Assembly (NCBI GenBank): GCA_023417315.1
Contig: JAEZFW010000059.1
Span: forward strand, 1-60,294
From: Pseudomonadota bacterium
GTDB lineage: Bacteria; Pseudomonadota; Gammaproteobacteria; Steroidobacterales; Steroidobacteraceae
Length of the DNA: 60,294 nucleotides
Direction: 5' to 3'
Made by a program: the position numbers and the translations under genes. The notes below the pieces were generated by a model. That model ran no database searches, was not told the DNA's origin, and saw only the letters and a list, made by a program, of their open reading frames with translations. Within the stretch, counting starts at the first letter, position 1, and each line of letters starts with the position of its first letter. This document shows, one piece after another, positions 18,246 to 27,795 of this stretch.

Positions 18246-19913
18246 GTGCGGCAATACTTACCGAAGCACGTTGCGTTCATCTGCTGTGTCCTACTGAACG
18301 GATTACTGTGGGCACAGGACGTGCAGCACGTCGATGCGTTGTCTGCCGCCGACTCTGCGGAAGTGGTGCTCGATGGCAAGACCCTGTTCGAAGTCGCGGG
18401 CAGCGCATCGTTGTCGAGCTCCGCTCGAGCAGATGCCGTTCGCACCAGGATCGTGGATGCAGCACGCAACCCCGCGGTCCGCCTGGACGACATCCATCCC
18501 GCCGCAAGCGAAGGCAGAATCGATCTGCGGGCAGGCTCCCGGCATCTCGTTGCGATCGTCGATGCCGATGCCAGGTTGGAAGGATTGTCGTTGAACGACA
18601 CCGCCCAGCTACGCCTCTCTCAAGTCCGCCAAGCGATCGATCGATATCGCATCGAGCGCTCACCAGAGCATGTCGCGCGCGCGATCGTGAACTCGCTGGT
18701 AGTCGTGATCGCCGCGAGCCTCGCGCTTCTGTGCACGCTGTTCGCGCTGCGACGCTTGCAAAGCATGCTCGAAACGCGGTACCGCAAACGCATCCACAGT
18801 CTGACCATTCAATCCTTCGAAGTCGTTCGTGCGGAGCAGATCTGGCGTGCCGTTCGCGGCAGCTTGCACGTGCTGCGACTCGTTGTGGTCGGCGGACTTG
18901 CCTATTTCACGCTCGCATTCGTGCTGGGGCAGTTCCCTTCGACGCGAAGACTCGGGACGCGCTTGCTCGATCTCATCGTGGATCCCATCGCACGGATGGG
19001 TACAGCCGTTCTCGAGTACATCCCGAGGCTGATCTTCTTGCTGGTGCTCGCCCTCGTCATCCGCTATGTGCTCAAACTGATGAATGTCTTTTCGCGCGCA
19101 GTTGCTGCGGGCACGGTGCCGGTGCCTGGATTCGATGCGGACTGGGCGCAGCCCACGTATCACATCATGCGAGCCCTCATCATTCTCTTGGCACTCGTGA
19201 TCGCATACCCCTATCTGCCCGGCTCCGGTAGCGCAGCTTTTCAGGGATTGTCGATCTTCGCGGGCCTCATGCTCTCGCTCGGCGCGTCCTCCGCCATGGC
19301 GAGCGTGATCGCCGGTTATACGGTGACCTACCGCCGCGCATTTCGCGTCGGAGATCGCGTCGCGATTGGCGAGCTCCTCGGCGAGGTCGTTGAAGTTCGC
19401 TTGATGGTGACGCACCTACGCACGCCGAAGAACGAAGAGATCGTCGTACCGAACTCGCTCGTGCTCGCAAGCCATGTCACGAACTACAGCAAATTGGCCG
19501 CCACGCACGGGCTGCTTCTGCACACGATCGTTCGCATCGGCTACTCGACTCCGTGGCGCCAAGTCGAGGCGTTGCTCCTTCAAGCCGCCGCACGCACGAC
19601 AGGACTCGTGAATACTCAACCCGCCTTCGTGCTCGAGAGATCGCTCGATGAGTTTTCGGTCGCCTACGAGCTCAACGTCTGCGTCGACAGTGCTCATAAC
19701 CTGCTCGAGCGGTACGCAGCACTTCATCGCAATATTCTCGACGTATTCAATGAGTACGGCGTGCAGATCATGGTGCCGGCGTACGAGGGCGACACGCCGG
19801 AACCGAAGATCGTGCCGAAGGAGCGTTGGTTCGAGGCGCCGGCCGCAACCGTGACGCACGAAAGCGTGCTCACGCATGTACAAGCTTCTCCGCAACAAGC
19901 AGCCGTGCGCTGA
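18246..19913 (+). CDS. MscS-type mechanosensitive channel
   Basis: A channel of about 555 residues releasing ions under membrane tension. After a signal-like first segment, a periplasmic domain of about 100 residues is seen, followed by several membrane spans (LVVVIAASLALLCTLFAL, VVGGLAYFTLAFVLG, LIFLLVLALVIRYVLKL). The pore helix and beta domain follow: GLSIFAGLMLSLGASSAMAS and FRVGDRVAIGELLGEVVEV, then PNSLVLASHVTNYS. The GTG at 18246 is the most likely start since earlier codons overlap the upstream gene. Larger than E. coli MscS (286 aa), it has an extra N-terminal region like MscK or YbiO. Confidence 0.88.
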   Translation: MRQYLPKHVAFICCVLLNGLLWAQDVQHVDALSAADSAEVVLDGKTLFEVAGSASLSSSARADAVRTRIVDAARNPAVRLDDIHPAASEGRIDLRAGSRHLVAIVDADARLEGLSLNDTAQLRLSQVRQAIDRYRIERSPEHVARAIVNSLVVVIAASLALLCTLFALRRLQSMLETRYRKRIHSLTIQSFEVVRAEQIWRAVRGSLHVLRLVVVGGLAYFTLAFVLGQFPSTRRLGTRLLDLIVDPIARMGTAVLEYIPRLIFLLVLALVIRYVLKLMNVFSRAVAAGTVPVPGFDADWAQPTYHIMRALIILLALVIAYPYLPGSGSAAFQGLSIFAGLMLSLGASSAMASVIAGYTVTYRRAFRVGDRVAIGELLGEVVEVRLMVTHLRTPKNEEIVVPNSLVLASHVTNYSKLAATHGLLLHTIVRIGYSTPWRQVEALLLQAAARTTGLVNTQPAFVLERSLDEFSVAYELNVCVDSAHNLLERYAALHRNILDVFNEYGVQIMVPAYEGDTPEPKIVPKERWFEAPAATVTHESVLTHVQASPQQAAVR

Positions 19914-19951
19914 AGATAACAACAGCCCAAGTGTGTCCGCGTCAGGAAGAA

Positions 19952-20103
19952 ATCTCTCGCGGCGAACGCGGCGGCCGCGGCGACGGAAGGCAGGAGAATG
20001 AGCGCGGACGTTTCGCCTGTATCAGAGCGCGTGCTCTCTGCATCGTCGATGGTCTCATTCGATTCGTTCTTCGCCGCGGTTCGCCGCGGTCGCCGCGAGA
20101 GAT
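19952..20103. repeat. 152-base palindromic element (MITE/REP-like)
   Basis: Two imperfect 32-base arms (19952-19984 and 20070-20103) are inverted copies of each other. The first 14 bases match exactly (ATCTCTCGCGGCGA against TCGCCGCGAGAGAT). Inner arms GAATGAG and CTCATTC add to the palindrome, with a further partial palindrome (CAGAGCGCGTGCTCT) at the centre. The whole piece could fold as one long hairpin. It lies between convergent genes, so it may be a terminator or a mobile-type miniature element. I see no target duplication. Confidence 0.6.
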
Positions 20104-20117
20104 CAATCGATTGGTCA

Positions 20118-20939
20118 TCAGAACATGAAGGTCACGAACGCGATCGCGCCGCCATAGTCCCACCGTAGGCGTCCGTCGAAACTGCCTCGATCGTCTATAT
20201 CGAAGCGAAAAGCAAAGTCGTTGTAGGCCAGCCCGATTCCGACGTGCTCCGACATCTGCCATACCGCGGAGAACTTCAAGTCGAGCAAGCTGCCGGAGTA
20301 CGGATCGAACTCGAGATAGAAGTATTGCACCTGCCCCGTGATGTAGAAATTGTGTGGCAGGTTCCAGGTCCCACGCAGACCCAGGACGGGCAGCGGCGCC
20401 TCTGTCGTGGCGTTTTGATCCAAGCTTCTCGAAGCGGTCGATCCCTGCGCCGTGATCGTAGCATCGAGCCCGAGCCCGAGGTCGACGTAGTGAATGCCGA
20501 TGCCGCCGGCGATCTCGTAGGTGTCGCGCTGCAAGAAAGCGTACTCGTATCCGAGCTGTACGACCGTGACGTTCGAGCGCGCGTTGACGGTTGCTCCGAG
20601 TGGAAATGTCTCGTCCTGAAACGTGATGTCTCGCTCGATCGTGCGAGATGCATCTCGATTGTTCTCGAAGTACATGAACCGCAGCAGGTGACGATCTGAC
20701 ATTCGCCACAGCACATCCGCCCGGAATCGATCGAAGTCGCCGATCCCGAAGGTGTCATCGAAGTCGACGTCATCTCCCGTCGTTTCCTGCGTGTCGCCGT
20801 CGACACGCACGCGCATGTCGGTCGACATGAAGAACCAGCCGACATCGACCAGAAAGCGCGCATCGAGCGGATCGCGCTCCTCTGCTTGCGCAGTGGCCAT
20901 CAATACGCACGTCATGATCGAGAACGCGAGCTGGCGCAT
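20118..20939 (-). CDS. Outer-membrane beta-barrel protein
   Basis: A 273-residue protein with a signal peptide (LAFSIMTCVLMATAQAEE). The body is made of amphipathic strands: RFLVDVGWFFMSTD, DRFRADVLWRMSDRHLLRFMYF, VVQLGYEYAFLQRD, NFYITGQVQYFYLEFD and a closing GAIAFVTFMF. This is a 10-14 stranded outer-membrane barrel. The terminal Phe is normal for BAM recognition. Family not recognised. Asp/Arg-rich loops could bind ions. Confidence 0.82.
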   Translation of the reverse strand: MRQLAFSIMTCVLMATAQAEERDPLDARFLVDVGWFFMSTDMRVRVDGDTQETTGDDVDFDDTFGIGDFDRFRADVLWRMSDRHLLRFMYFENNRDASRTIERDITFQDETFPLGATVNARSNVTVVQLGYEYAFLQRDTYEIAGGIGIHYVDLGLGLDATITAQGSTASRSLDQNATTEAPLPVLGLRGTWNLPHNFYITGQVQYFYLEFDPYSGSLLDLKFSAVWQMSEHVGIGLAYNDFAFRFDIDDRGSFDGRLRWDYGGAIAFVTFMF

Positions 20940-21188
20940 CGGATTGCCCTCAGCGTGAGACCGGCGGTCGGCCGTCCGTAGCCACTCACTCAGTTAGGTA
21001 AGGGATCATGCGACCGCGCTCCCCTCAATGCGGTCGGTGCAAAGTGCAGCATCTCCGCCCTTTGTGCCTATCTGCATCGATCATCGCGCGAGCGCCGGTC
21101 GACAACCTGCTCTCCTGCCCTCCTTACGTACTTACGCACGGCTTGCGTTCGTCGCACCATGCTCGCGTGTCAGGAACAGGAGAATGCC

Positions 21189-21770
21189 GTGAATCCGAAG
21201 CTCATCGCGCCGCTCGCCGGCGCTGTCGTTTGTTCGCTCGGCATCGCAACAGCGATGGGTCAACCCGAGCCCGTAAATGTCGAGCGCACACAGACAGTGT
21301 CCGCAACGGTCAAGTCGGTGGATCACGAGAAGCGCTTGGTCGAGCTGACTGCCGACGGCGAGACGACCACGGTTCAGGTGCCTGACGAGGTGCGCAATCT
21401 CAAGCAAGTCAAACCAGGCGATGAAGTCGTGGTCACGTATCACGAAGCATTGGCTGCAGCGTTCAAGAAGAAGGGCGAAAGCCAGACGGTCGGTGTCGTC
21501 GACGCAAGCGTGGGTACGGCCCGCATGCCTGAGGGCGCTCAGCCCGGTGCAGCGATGGGCAATCGAGTGACCACGACGGTGATCATCGATGCAGTCAACC
21601 GCGACACGAACGAGGTGACGTTCACTGGCCCGGCTGGGATGACGCGCACCGTCGAGGTCATGGATCCTAAAGCCCGTCAGTTCATCGGGACACTCAAGAA
21701 GGGCGATGAAGTCGAGCTGACGTATACGGAGGCGCTGGCTGTCACGGTCGAACCGCGCAAAGCACAGTAG
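21189..21770 (+). CDS. Exported protein of duplicated OB-like domains
   Basis: A 193-residue protein. The GTG start has AGGAG six bases upstream. A signal peptide is followed by two similar halves: TQTVSATVKSVDHEKRLVELTADG then VTTTVIIDAVNRDTNEVTFTGPAG, and VKPGDEVVVTYHEALA then LKKGDEVELTYTEALA. This internal duplication suggests two small beta domains. Such proteins are seen as exported hypothetical proteins beside envelope genes. Function unknown. A preceding ATG at 21159 is not preferred. Confidence 0.78.
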   Translation: MNPKLIAPLAGAVVCSLGIATAMGQPEPVNVERTQTVSATVKSVDHEKRLVELTADGETTTVQVPDEVRNLKQVKPGDEVVVTYHEALAAAFKKKGESQTVGVVDASVGTARMPEGAQPGAAMGNRVTTTVIIDAVNRDTNEVTFTGPAGMTRTVEVMDPKARQFIGTLKKGDEVELTYTEALAVTVEPRKAQ

Positions 21771-21859
21771 GCAATCAAGGCGGAGGGATCGGCACGCGAA
21801 CGACTCAACGCAGCTCCGAGTGCGCGTTGCGCGCTTGGTTAGCCGGTGGTGATCTCCAC

Positions 21860-23062
21860 ATGCGTCATCGCGCTGAATGCGTCGTCGCGCTGCTGATCGC
21901 TGTAACCAGTGAGAGCACGCACGGCGAGGAAGCGCAGACGTCCGCGTGGGATCCCGGCCGAAACTTGATCCTGACTCCTGCGACTTCGGGCGCGAATCCT
22001 GCGAGCTCTATGAACGGGATGCACCTCATCGATGATCTGGACCAATCCGGGACGCGTGATGCGGAGTCTGAGCACGGCAACTGGGTCATCGCTCCGCTCC
22101 CCTTCAAGAACGAGCTTCTCGGCGCGGGACTCGTTCTTGGTGTCGGATATCTGTATGGAGACCCGGATCGCGGTCCTGAACGCAAGCATTCGGTGGCAGG
22201 CGCCGGAGGAATGTACGCCGAAGGCGGAAGTTGGGCAGGCATCGGCGCGCATCGCGGCTATTGGTCGGACGAGCGCTATCGCACGACGCTCGCAGCAGTG
22301 ACCGGCGAGATTCGCTACAACGTCTCGCTGGACATCGCCTCGACGGAGCAGACGATTCCACTTCGGCAGAGCTTTTCCGGCGGAACCCTCGAAGCCGCGA
22401 TGCGAGTCGGGCAGGATGGTTGGGCCGGTGTCGGCATTCTGGCCGGAAATACCCAAGTTGGATCTCGCAATCCCGACGCTTCGTTACCGGAAATATTGGG
22501 CTCTTCCAGCTCGATCGAACTGGCGAGCCTGCGCCTGAGTGCGGAGTACGACACACGCGACAGCGATCTGTACCCGAGTGATGGACATCATGTCGAGACT
22601 CTGATCTCGCTCGCTCGAAGCGAGCTCGGAAGCGACCACGAATACGAGATCGTCGAGCTCGAATGGAATTCATACGTCACGGTCGCGGACTCTCACGTAC
22701 TTGCCAGCCGCATCGCAGGAACCGTCGTGGAAGGCGACGCGCCGTTCTTCGCCAAAGCGTGGTTCGGCTCCGATGCGGATCTACGCGGCTACACTCCGGG
22801 GCGGTACATCGGTGAGTCCATGTTCGCCGCCCAGCTCGAATGGCGTTGGATGGCCGCGCCACGCTGGGGTGTAGTCGCGTTTGCCGGCGCCGGAAAAGTG
22901 TCGGGTGCGCTTGGCGACATCGACACCGACGATTGGCTTCCCGCAGCGGGCCTCGGCCTCAGATTCCGCATGACACAGGCACTGCCACTCAATCTGCGAG
23001 CGGATTTTGGCTGGGGCCGCGACGACAGCACGTTCACGTTGGCTGTGGGCGAGGCCTTCTGA
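21860..23062 (+). CDS. BamA/TamA-like outer-membrane barrel
   Basis: A 400-residue exported protein (signal ending near STHGEEA). The sequence has strand motifs of the Omp85 C-terminal barrel: YLYGDPDRG, RLSAEYDTRDSDLYPSDGHHVE, FGSDADLRGYTPGRYIG, where RGYTPGR is the conserved loop-6 (VRGF/Y) type motif, and a closing LAVGEAF. POTRA domains are absent, so it is the barrel-only type rather than full BamA. Role may be lipid or protein insertion, or a patatin-like secretion barrel. The start ATG 21860 gives the signal peptide. Confidence 0.82.
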   Translation: MRHRAECVVALLIAVTSESTHGEEAQTSAWDPGRNLILTPATSGANPASSMNGMHLIDDLDQSGTRDAESEHGNWVIAPLPFKNELLGAGLVLGVGYLYGDPDRGPERKHSVAGAGGMYAEGGSWAGIGAHRGYWSDERYRTTLAAVTGEIRYNVSLDIASTEQTIPLRQSFSGGTLEAAMRVGQDGWAGVGILAGNTQVGSRNPDASLPEILGSSSSIELASLRLSAEYDTRDSDLYPSDGHHVETLISLARSELGSDHEYEIVELEWNSYVTVADSHVLASRIAGTVVEGDAPFFAKAWFGSDADLRGYTPGRYIGESMFAAQLEWRWMAAPRWGVVAFAGAGKVSGALGDIDTDDWLPAAGLGLRFRMTQALPLNLRADFGWGRDDSTFTLAVGEAF

Positions 23063-23110
23063 ATGAGTGGCGAACCGTTCTCGACGTACTCGCACAAAAG
23101 GAGATTCATC

Positions 23111-23554
23111 ATGAACCACTGGTACTCATTCACGGCCGCGCTGCTGCTGACGACAACCGCAGCCGGCGCTGAACCGTTCGATGGCTCCCAACCCATGAGC
23201 TGCGAGCCGACCGTCGGGCATGACTGCTTGCCCAAGGAGAACTCCTGCAAGCAGCTGCAACCGGAAGAGGGCAAAGACTTGACGCTCCACATCGACGTCA
23301 AGAATAAATCGCTGCGAACGCCCTACCGATACGATGCTCTGCCGATTCAGAACGTCGGGACGAATCGAGCTTCGCTTGCTCTGCAGGGCACGAGTCTCGA
23401 GCTCGTCTGGAGCGCAACCGTGCATCGAGCGACCGGCAGACTCACGCTCGCGATTGCCGATCGTGAAGGCGCGTACGTCATCTTCGGCCAATGCAAGATT
23501 GCGGCGGCCGCAGAAGGTGCCAGCGAGAGCTCATCGGCGCGCGCTGCCGCTTGA
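23111..23554 (+). CDS. Exported hypothetical protein
   Basis: A 147-residue exported protein with ATG 23111 placed after AGGAG. The signal is HWYSFTAALLLTTTAAGAEP. Cysteine pairs at CEPTVGHDC and CKQLQPEEG could form disulfides. Later parts are beta-like (LELVWSATVHRATGRLTLAI). It follows the Omp85-like barrel by 48 bases. Function unknown. Its stop lies 1 base from the stop of the convergent glucosidase. Confidence 0.7.
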   Translation: MNHWYSFTAALLLTTTAAGAEPFDGSQPMSCEPTVGHDCLPKENSCKQLQPEEGKDLTLHIDVKNKSLRTPYRYDALPIQNVGTNRASLALQGTSLELVWSATVHRATGRLTLAIADREGAYVIFGQCKIAAAAEGASESSSARAAA

Positions 23555-23555
23555 A

Positions 23556-26500
23556 CTAGCGGCGCTCGCGCTCGCGCTGCTCGTTGGCGCGCCCTTTGCG
23601 CAGGATGTCCGCGTAGAGCGTCGTCATCGCGTTGACGATCTGCTGATAGTGCGGGTACTGCGCCGTGAGTCGCGTCGCCTTTTCGCCCTCCTCGATGGCC
23701 TTCTCGATGTACTCGGTGTCGTAAGTCGATAGACATTCCCCTCGTTCGACTTTGTCCCTGAGCTTGGTGGCACGTGGCAAGCGCTGCCGATTCAGGCGTT
23801 CCAGCAAGACATGAATCGCACCGATGTTCTCGTCGAAAGGCTTGGCAGCCGCACGCGGAGCGCCACGCGTCGACGCTTCGACTTTCGATTGGCGCTTTTT
23901 CATCGTGACGCTCCTCTTGTCGAATCGCTGCACATCCTCGGCATGTGTTGTCGCGAAGAAATGCATCAACCTCGCGACGATTCCCGTCCACCCAGTCTGG
24001 TGATTCGCGCCGAGTCCCGCGCCATTGTCGGCGTGAAAGTACTCGAAGAACTGCAGGTAGTCGCACCAGTGCGGGTCCGTTTGGAACTTCTCAGTGCCGC
24101 CATACACAGGGCGACGACCGCTCTCGTCGCGAAGGAAGATCGCGGTGAGCCGCCGACCGATCTCCTCTGCGACTTCGAACAACGTCATGAGCCGGCCCGA
24201 GCCAGTCGGGCATTCGATCTTGAACGCATCGCCGAAGTAGCTGTAGTACTGCAGCAGTGCGCGGATGATGAGTCCGTTCACAGGCATCCACACCGGTCCG
24301 CGCCAATTTGAGTTACCGCCGAACATGCCATTGTCGGATTCGGCAGGTAGATACGAGACGCGATACTCGTGAGCGCCGACCGGGAAGACGAAGGGCTCCC
24401 GCTCGTGATGGCGAGAAAGCGAGCGCACGCCGAACGGACTCAAGAATTCGTTCTCATCGAGCATTCTCCCAAGCACACGGCGCAGGCGCTGCTCGTCCAG
24501 GACTGCCGCCATCAACCGGCCCTCGAGACCCGGTTTCGTCGGATCGTGAATGCGGCTCGTAAGCTCTGGATGGGACTTTAGAAAACGACGCACCTCATCC
24601 GCCACTTCCGGATACATCGAGTGCAACTTGCCGTCGAAGACCGTCACCGCGCACAGCGGCAGCAACCCGACCATCGAACGAACCTTCAGCCGTTGCGCAC
24701 GTCCATCGGGAAGTTGCAGCACATCGTAGAAAAATCCGTCCTGCTCATCCCACATCCCTGCTTCGCCCTCGGCAGCGACCATCGACGAGGCGATCCAAAG
24801 GAAGTGCTCCACGAATTTCTGGCACATCCGCAAGTACGTAGGCCGATGCATCGCAAGCTCGATCGCGATCTCGAGCATGTTCTGGCAGAAGAGCGTCATC
24901 CAAGCCGTACCGTCGGCCTGCTCGAGATGGCCGCCGGTCGGAAGTGGAGAGCTGCGGTCGAAGACGCCGATGTTGTCCAGCCCCAAGAACCCACCTTCGA
25001 AGACGTTCTTGCCGAGACGATCCTTGCGATTGACCCACCAGGTGAAGTTGAGGAGCAACGCATGGAAGGCCTGCTCGAGCCATTCGATGTCGCCGACACC
25101 GTGGCGCGATGCTTCAAGTCGATACGTGAAGATCGTCGACCAGGCATGCACGGGCGGATTGACGTCTCCGAAGTTCCACTCGTACGCGGGCAGCTGGCCA
25201 TTCGGGTGCAGATACGTGCCGCGCAGCATGAGATCGAGCTGATCCTTGCCGAAATCCTCATCGACTAACGTGAGCGCGAGGATATGGAAGGCAAGATCCC
25301 AGGCCGCATACCACGGATACTCCCACTTGTCCGGCATGGAGATGATGTCGGCATTGTGCATGTGCCGCCAATGCTCGTTGCGCGGTATTCCGCCGCGCTG
25401 AACGCGGCGCTCGCGAACCCACTGTTCGATGTCGTAGTAGTAGAACTGCTTGGACCACAACATGCCGGCGAGCGCTTGTCTCATGACGTTAGCCGCATCG
25501 GCGCTCAGGGTCTTGGGCATGAGCTCGGCATAGAACTCGTCAGCCTCGCGCTGCCGCGCGCTCATCACAGTGCCGAAAGCCTTATCAAAGGGTCCGTGCG
25601 CGCCGCGCGAGCCCGAAGAGAATTCATCGGGGCTGATGTCGCTCAAGCGCAGACGAAGCACATGCGAGCCACCGGCCGGCACTTCAAACGAATAGTGAGC
25701 CGACGCTTTGGTGCCTTGTCTGTGCGGATTGACCGCTTCCCTTCGGCCTTGCACGACGTAGTCGTTGATACCGTCCTTTACGAACGACGAGCTCGACGTT
25801 CCAAACAGGCGTTGCGTGTTCGTTTCGTTCTCGGTGAACAGTAAGTCTGTCGCATCTTCGCAGTAGATGAATCGATCTCCGAGAGTACGGTGGCTCGCAC
25901 CGATGACGCTGCCGCTCGAGCCGGCGCCAAGCTGCCATAACAACGGCCGCTCGCTCGCATGCGTCCCAGTCCAGGTGTTGCGGAACCAGAACGTCGGAAG
26001 CACATGCAACTGCGCTGCCTCGGGGCCGCGGTTCACGACGGTGATCTGCATCAGAATGTCATCGGGCGAGGCTTTCGCATACTCGACGAAGACGTCGAAA
26101 TATCGGTCTTCATCGAAGATGCCGGTATCGAGAAGCTCGAACTCGAGCTCGTTGCGGCTCCTCGCTTTGTTCGTACGGACGAGCTCGTCGTACGGAAAGC
26201 CCCGTTGCGGATACTTATATAAGTACTTGAGGTAAGAATGCGTGGGCGTCGAGTCGAGGTAGAAGTAGTACTCCTTCACGTCCTCGCCATGATTCCCCTC
26301 GCTATTCGTGAGCCCGAACAGCCGCTCTTTGAGGATCGGATCGGCGCCGTTCCAGAGCGCGAGCGCTATGCACAAGAGCTGATCATCGTCCGAAAGACCT
26401 GCGAGCCCGTCTTCGCCCCAACGATAGGCGCGCGAGCGCGCTTGATCATGGGTGAAGTAGTTCCATGCGTCGCCCGATTCGCTGTAGTCCTCGCGCACCG

Positions 26501-26600
26501 TACCCCATTGGCGTTCGCTCAGGTACGGTCCCCACCGCTTCCAAGGTGCAGTGCCCTCCCGAGCCGCTCGCAAGCGGTCCCGCTCACTCTTCCCGCTCAT
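23556..26600 (-). CDS. GH63-type glucosidase (MGH1-like) with C-terminal tail
   Basis: A 1014-residue glycoside hydrolase. The N-terminal part is beta-rich (MSGKSERDRL, then DAWNYFTHDQARSRAYRWGEDG). The catalytic (alpha/alpha)6 part carries family features: KWEYPWYAAWDLAFH (acid/Asp), YEWNFGDVNPPVHAW and SNWRGPVWMPVNGLI. These are typical of bacterial GH63/MGH1 enzymes that remove alpha-linked glucose residues. From about residue 900 there is an extra basic tail of about 110 residues (DENIGAIHVLLERLNRQRLP, then CLSTYDTEYIEKAIEEGEK) that is not part of the catalytic barrel. ATG 26600 has GGAG five bases upstream. Confidence 0.85.
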   Translation of the reverse strand: MSGKSERDRLRAAREGTAPWKRWGPYLSERQWGTVREDYSESGDAWNYFTHDQARSRAYRWGEDGLAGLSDDDQLLCIALALWNGADPILKERLFGLTNSEGNHGEDVKEYYFYLDSTPTHSYLKYLYKYPQRGFPYDELVRTNKARSRNELEFELLDTGIFDEDRYFDVFVEYAKASPDDILMQITVVNRGPEAAQLHVLPTFWFRNTWTGTHASERPLLWQLGAGSSGSVIGASHRTLGDRFIYCEDATDLLFTENETNTQRLFGTSSSSFVKDGINDYVVQGRREAVNPHRQGTKASAHYSFEVPAGGSHVLRLRLSDISPDEFSSGSRGAHGPFDKAFGTVMSARQREADEFYAELMPKTLSADAANVMRQALAGMLWSKQFYYYDIEQWVRERRVQRGGIPRNEHWRHMHNADIISMPDKWEYPWYAAWDLAFHILALTLVDEDFGKDQLDLMLRGTYLHPNGQLPAYEWNFGDVNPPVHAWSTIFTYRLEASRHGVGDIEWLEQAFHALLLNFTWWVNRKDRLGKNVFEGGFLGLDNIGVFDRSSPLPTGGHLEQADGTAWMTLFCQNMLEIAIELAMHRPTYLRMCQKFVEHFLWIASSMVAAEGEAGMWDEQDGFFYDVLQLPDGRAQRLKVRSMVGLLPLCAVTVFDGKLHSMYPEVADEVRRFLKSHPELTSRIHDPTKPGLEGRLMAAVLDEQRLRRVLGRMLDENEFLSPFGVRSLSRHHEREPFVFPVGAHEYRVSYLPAESDNGMFGGNSNWRGPVWMPVNGLIIRALLQYYSYFGDAFKIECPTGSGRLMTLFEVAEEIGRRLTAIFLRDESGRRPVYGGTEKFQTDPHWCDYLQFFEYFHADNGAGLGANHQTGWTGIVARLMHFFATTHAEDVQRFDKRSVTMKKRQSKVEASTRGAPRAAAKPFDENIGAIHVLLERLNRQRLPRATKLRDKVERGECLSTYDTEYIEKAIEEGEKATRLTAQYPHYQQIVNAMTTLYADILRKGRANEQRERERR

Positions 26601-26823
26601 GCTCGCTCCGAAAGCTGCTGGCTCAGCTTGCAATGCTGGCGCTTGAGGAGGTGAGAACAATAGGTATCGAGGGAATGAGCAATGAGCCGAACACGCGCGA
26701 TGAGTCAGCGCGATGCGGCAAGCCCATGACGGTGAGGTGCAGTCGAGCGCACCCCCTGCCTACACACATCTCGTGAGCCGAAGCGCTATCGTACCCACGC
26801 TGCACGTTCGGAGCGTGATCCGC

Positions 26824-27564
26824 ATGCCAAGCAAGCGCACGATCGATGACACGAGCACGAATGCGGTAATAGACCTGCGTGCAATCGATCACGAGAAGGC
26901 CGCGTTCATTCATCTCACTCACCTCGATCCAGCCACCGCGCTGAGCGAGGTGCTGTTCGGGTTGATCATGACGCTGACGTTCACGCTCAGCGCCGGTCTC
27001 ATCATCGAGGACGAAGGACGCGAGGGCGCCCGCCAGCTGCTGATCGCGGTGATCGGCTGCAACATCGCGTGGGGCATCATCGATGCCGCGCTCTACCTCA
27101 CCGGCGAGTTGTTCAATCGCGGTCGCATGCGCAAGCTCGGCCACGCAGTACGGAACGCACCGAGCCATGCCGCCGCGATCGCACGGGTATCCTCGGAGCT
27201 CGATCCTCTTCTCACGAATGTGCTCAAACCGAGCGACAGGGACGTGCTGTACCGTCAGATCATCGAGGCAGTCGAAACAAAACCGCATGGCGATGTCGTG
27301 CGCCTCGAGCGAGACGACTGGAAGGGTGCGTTCGCGAGTTTCTGGCTGGTCGTGCTGAGCAGCCTTCCTGCCGCAGCGCCCTTTCTGCTCATGGACGATG
27401 CACGGCTTGCTCTGCGGGTTTCGAATGCGTTGCTCCTGGGACTACTGTTCTTCACCGGGTATTGGTGGGCGCGGTACACGCTGGGCAAGCCCTGGCTGGT
27501 GGGTAGCGCGTTCCTCGCAGTGGGCCTGGTGCTCGTGATCGCCGCGATCGCGCTCGGCGGCTGA
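26824..27564 (+). CDS. VIT1/CCC1-like membrane protein
   Basis: A 246-residue protein with about five membrane spans. The first span reads EVLFGLIMTLTFTLSAG, which matches the VIT-family first helix with its acidic residues. Others are QLLIAVIGCNIAWGIIDAALYL, FASFWLVVLSSLPAAAPFLL, NALLLGLLFFTGYWWARYTLG and VGSAFLAVGLVLVIAAIALGG. VIT/CCC1 proteins move Fe2+ or Mn2+ out of the cytoplasm in plants and yeast. In bacteria the role is less clear. It is divergent from the glucosidase and 231 bases upstream of the first decarboxylase. Confidence 0.8.
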   Translation: MPSKRTIDDTSTNAVIDLRAIDHEKAAFIHLTHLDPATALSEVLFGLIMTLTFTLSAGLIIEDEGREGARQLLIAVIGCNIAWGIIDAALYLTGELFNRGRMRKLGHAVRNAPSHAAAIARVSSELDPLLTNVLKPSDRDVLYRQIIEAVETKPHGDVVRLERDDWKGAFASFWLVVLSSLPAAAPFLLMDDARLALRVSNALLLGLLFFTGYWWARYTLGKPWLVGSAFLAVGLVLVIAAIALGG

Positions 27565-27795
27565 ACTCCACAACTCTAAGCGCGCTCACCCGCGCGTAAC
27601 GCACGACCTCTCGACTACGTAGTTCAGGCAGCGGGCGGGGTCCGTTGCGCGAAGGCAAGGCGCTCGTAGAAAGACACATGATAGATCGCGACCGAGCCCG
27701 TTTGCGTGCTCGGCAGATGCGACGGGTTCCGCGATCGGATACGAAACCCGCGTGCGCCGAACGCGCGACATGCAACTGGTATGGGAGGAGCGATC

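Noticed and set aside
27581..27596. CGCG-CGCG hairpin ahead of the decarboxylase operon
   Set aside because: Stem of only four bases with no T-run. Too weak to call a terminator.
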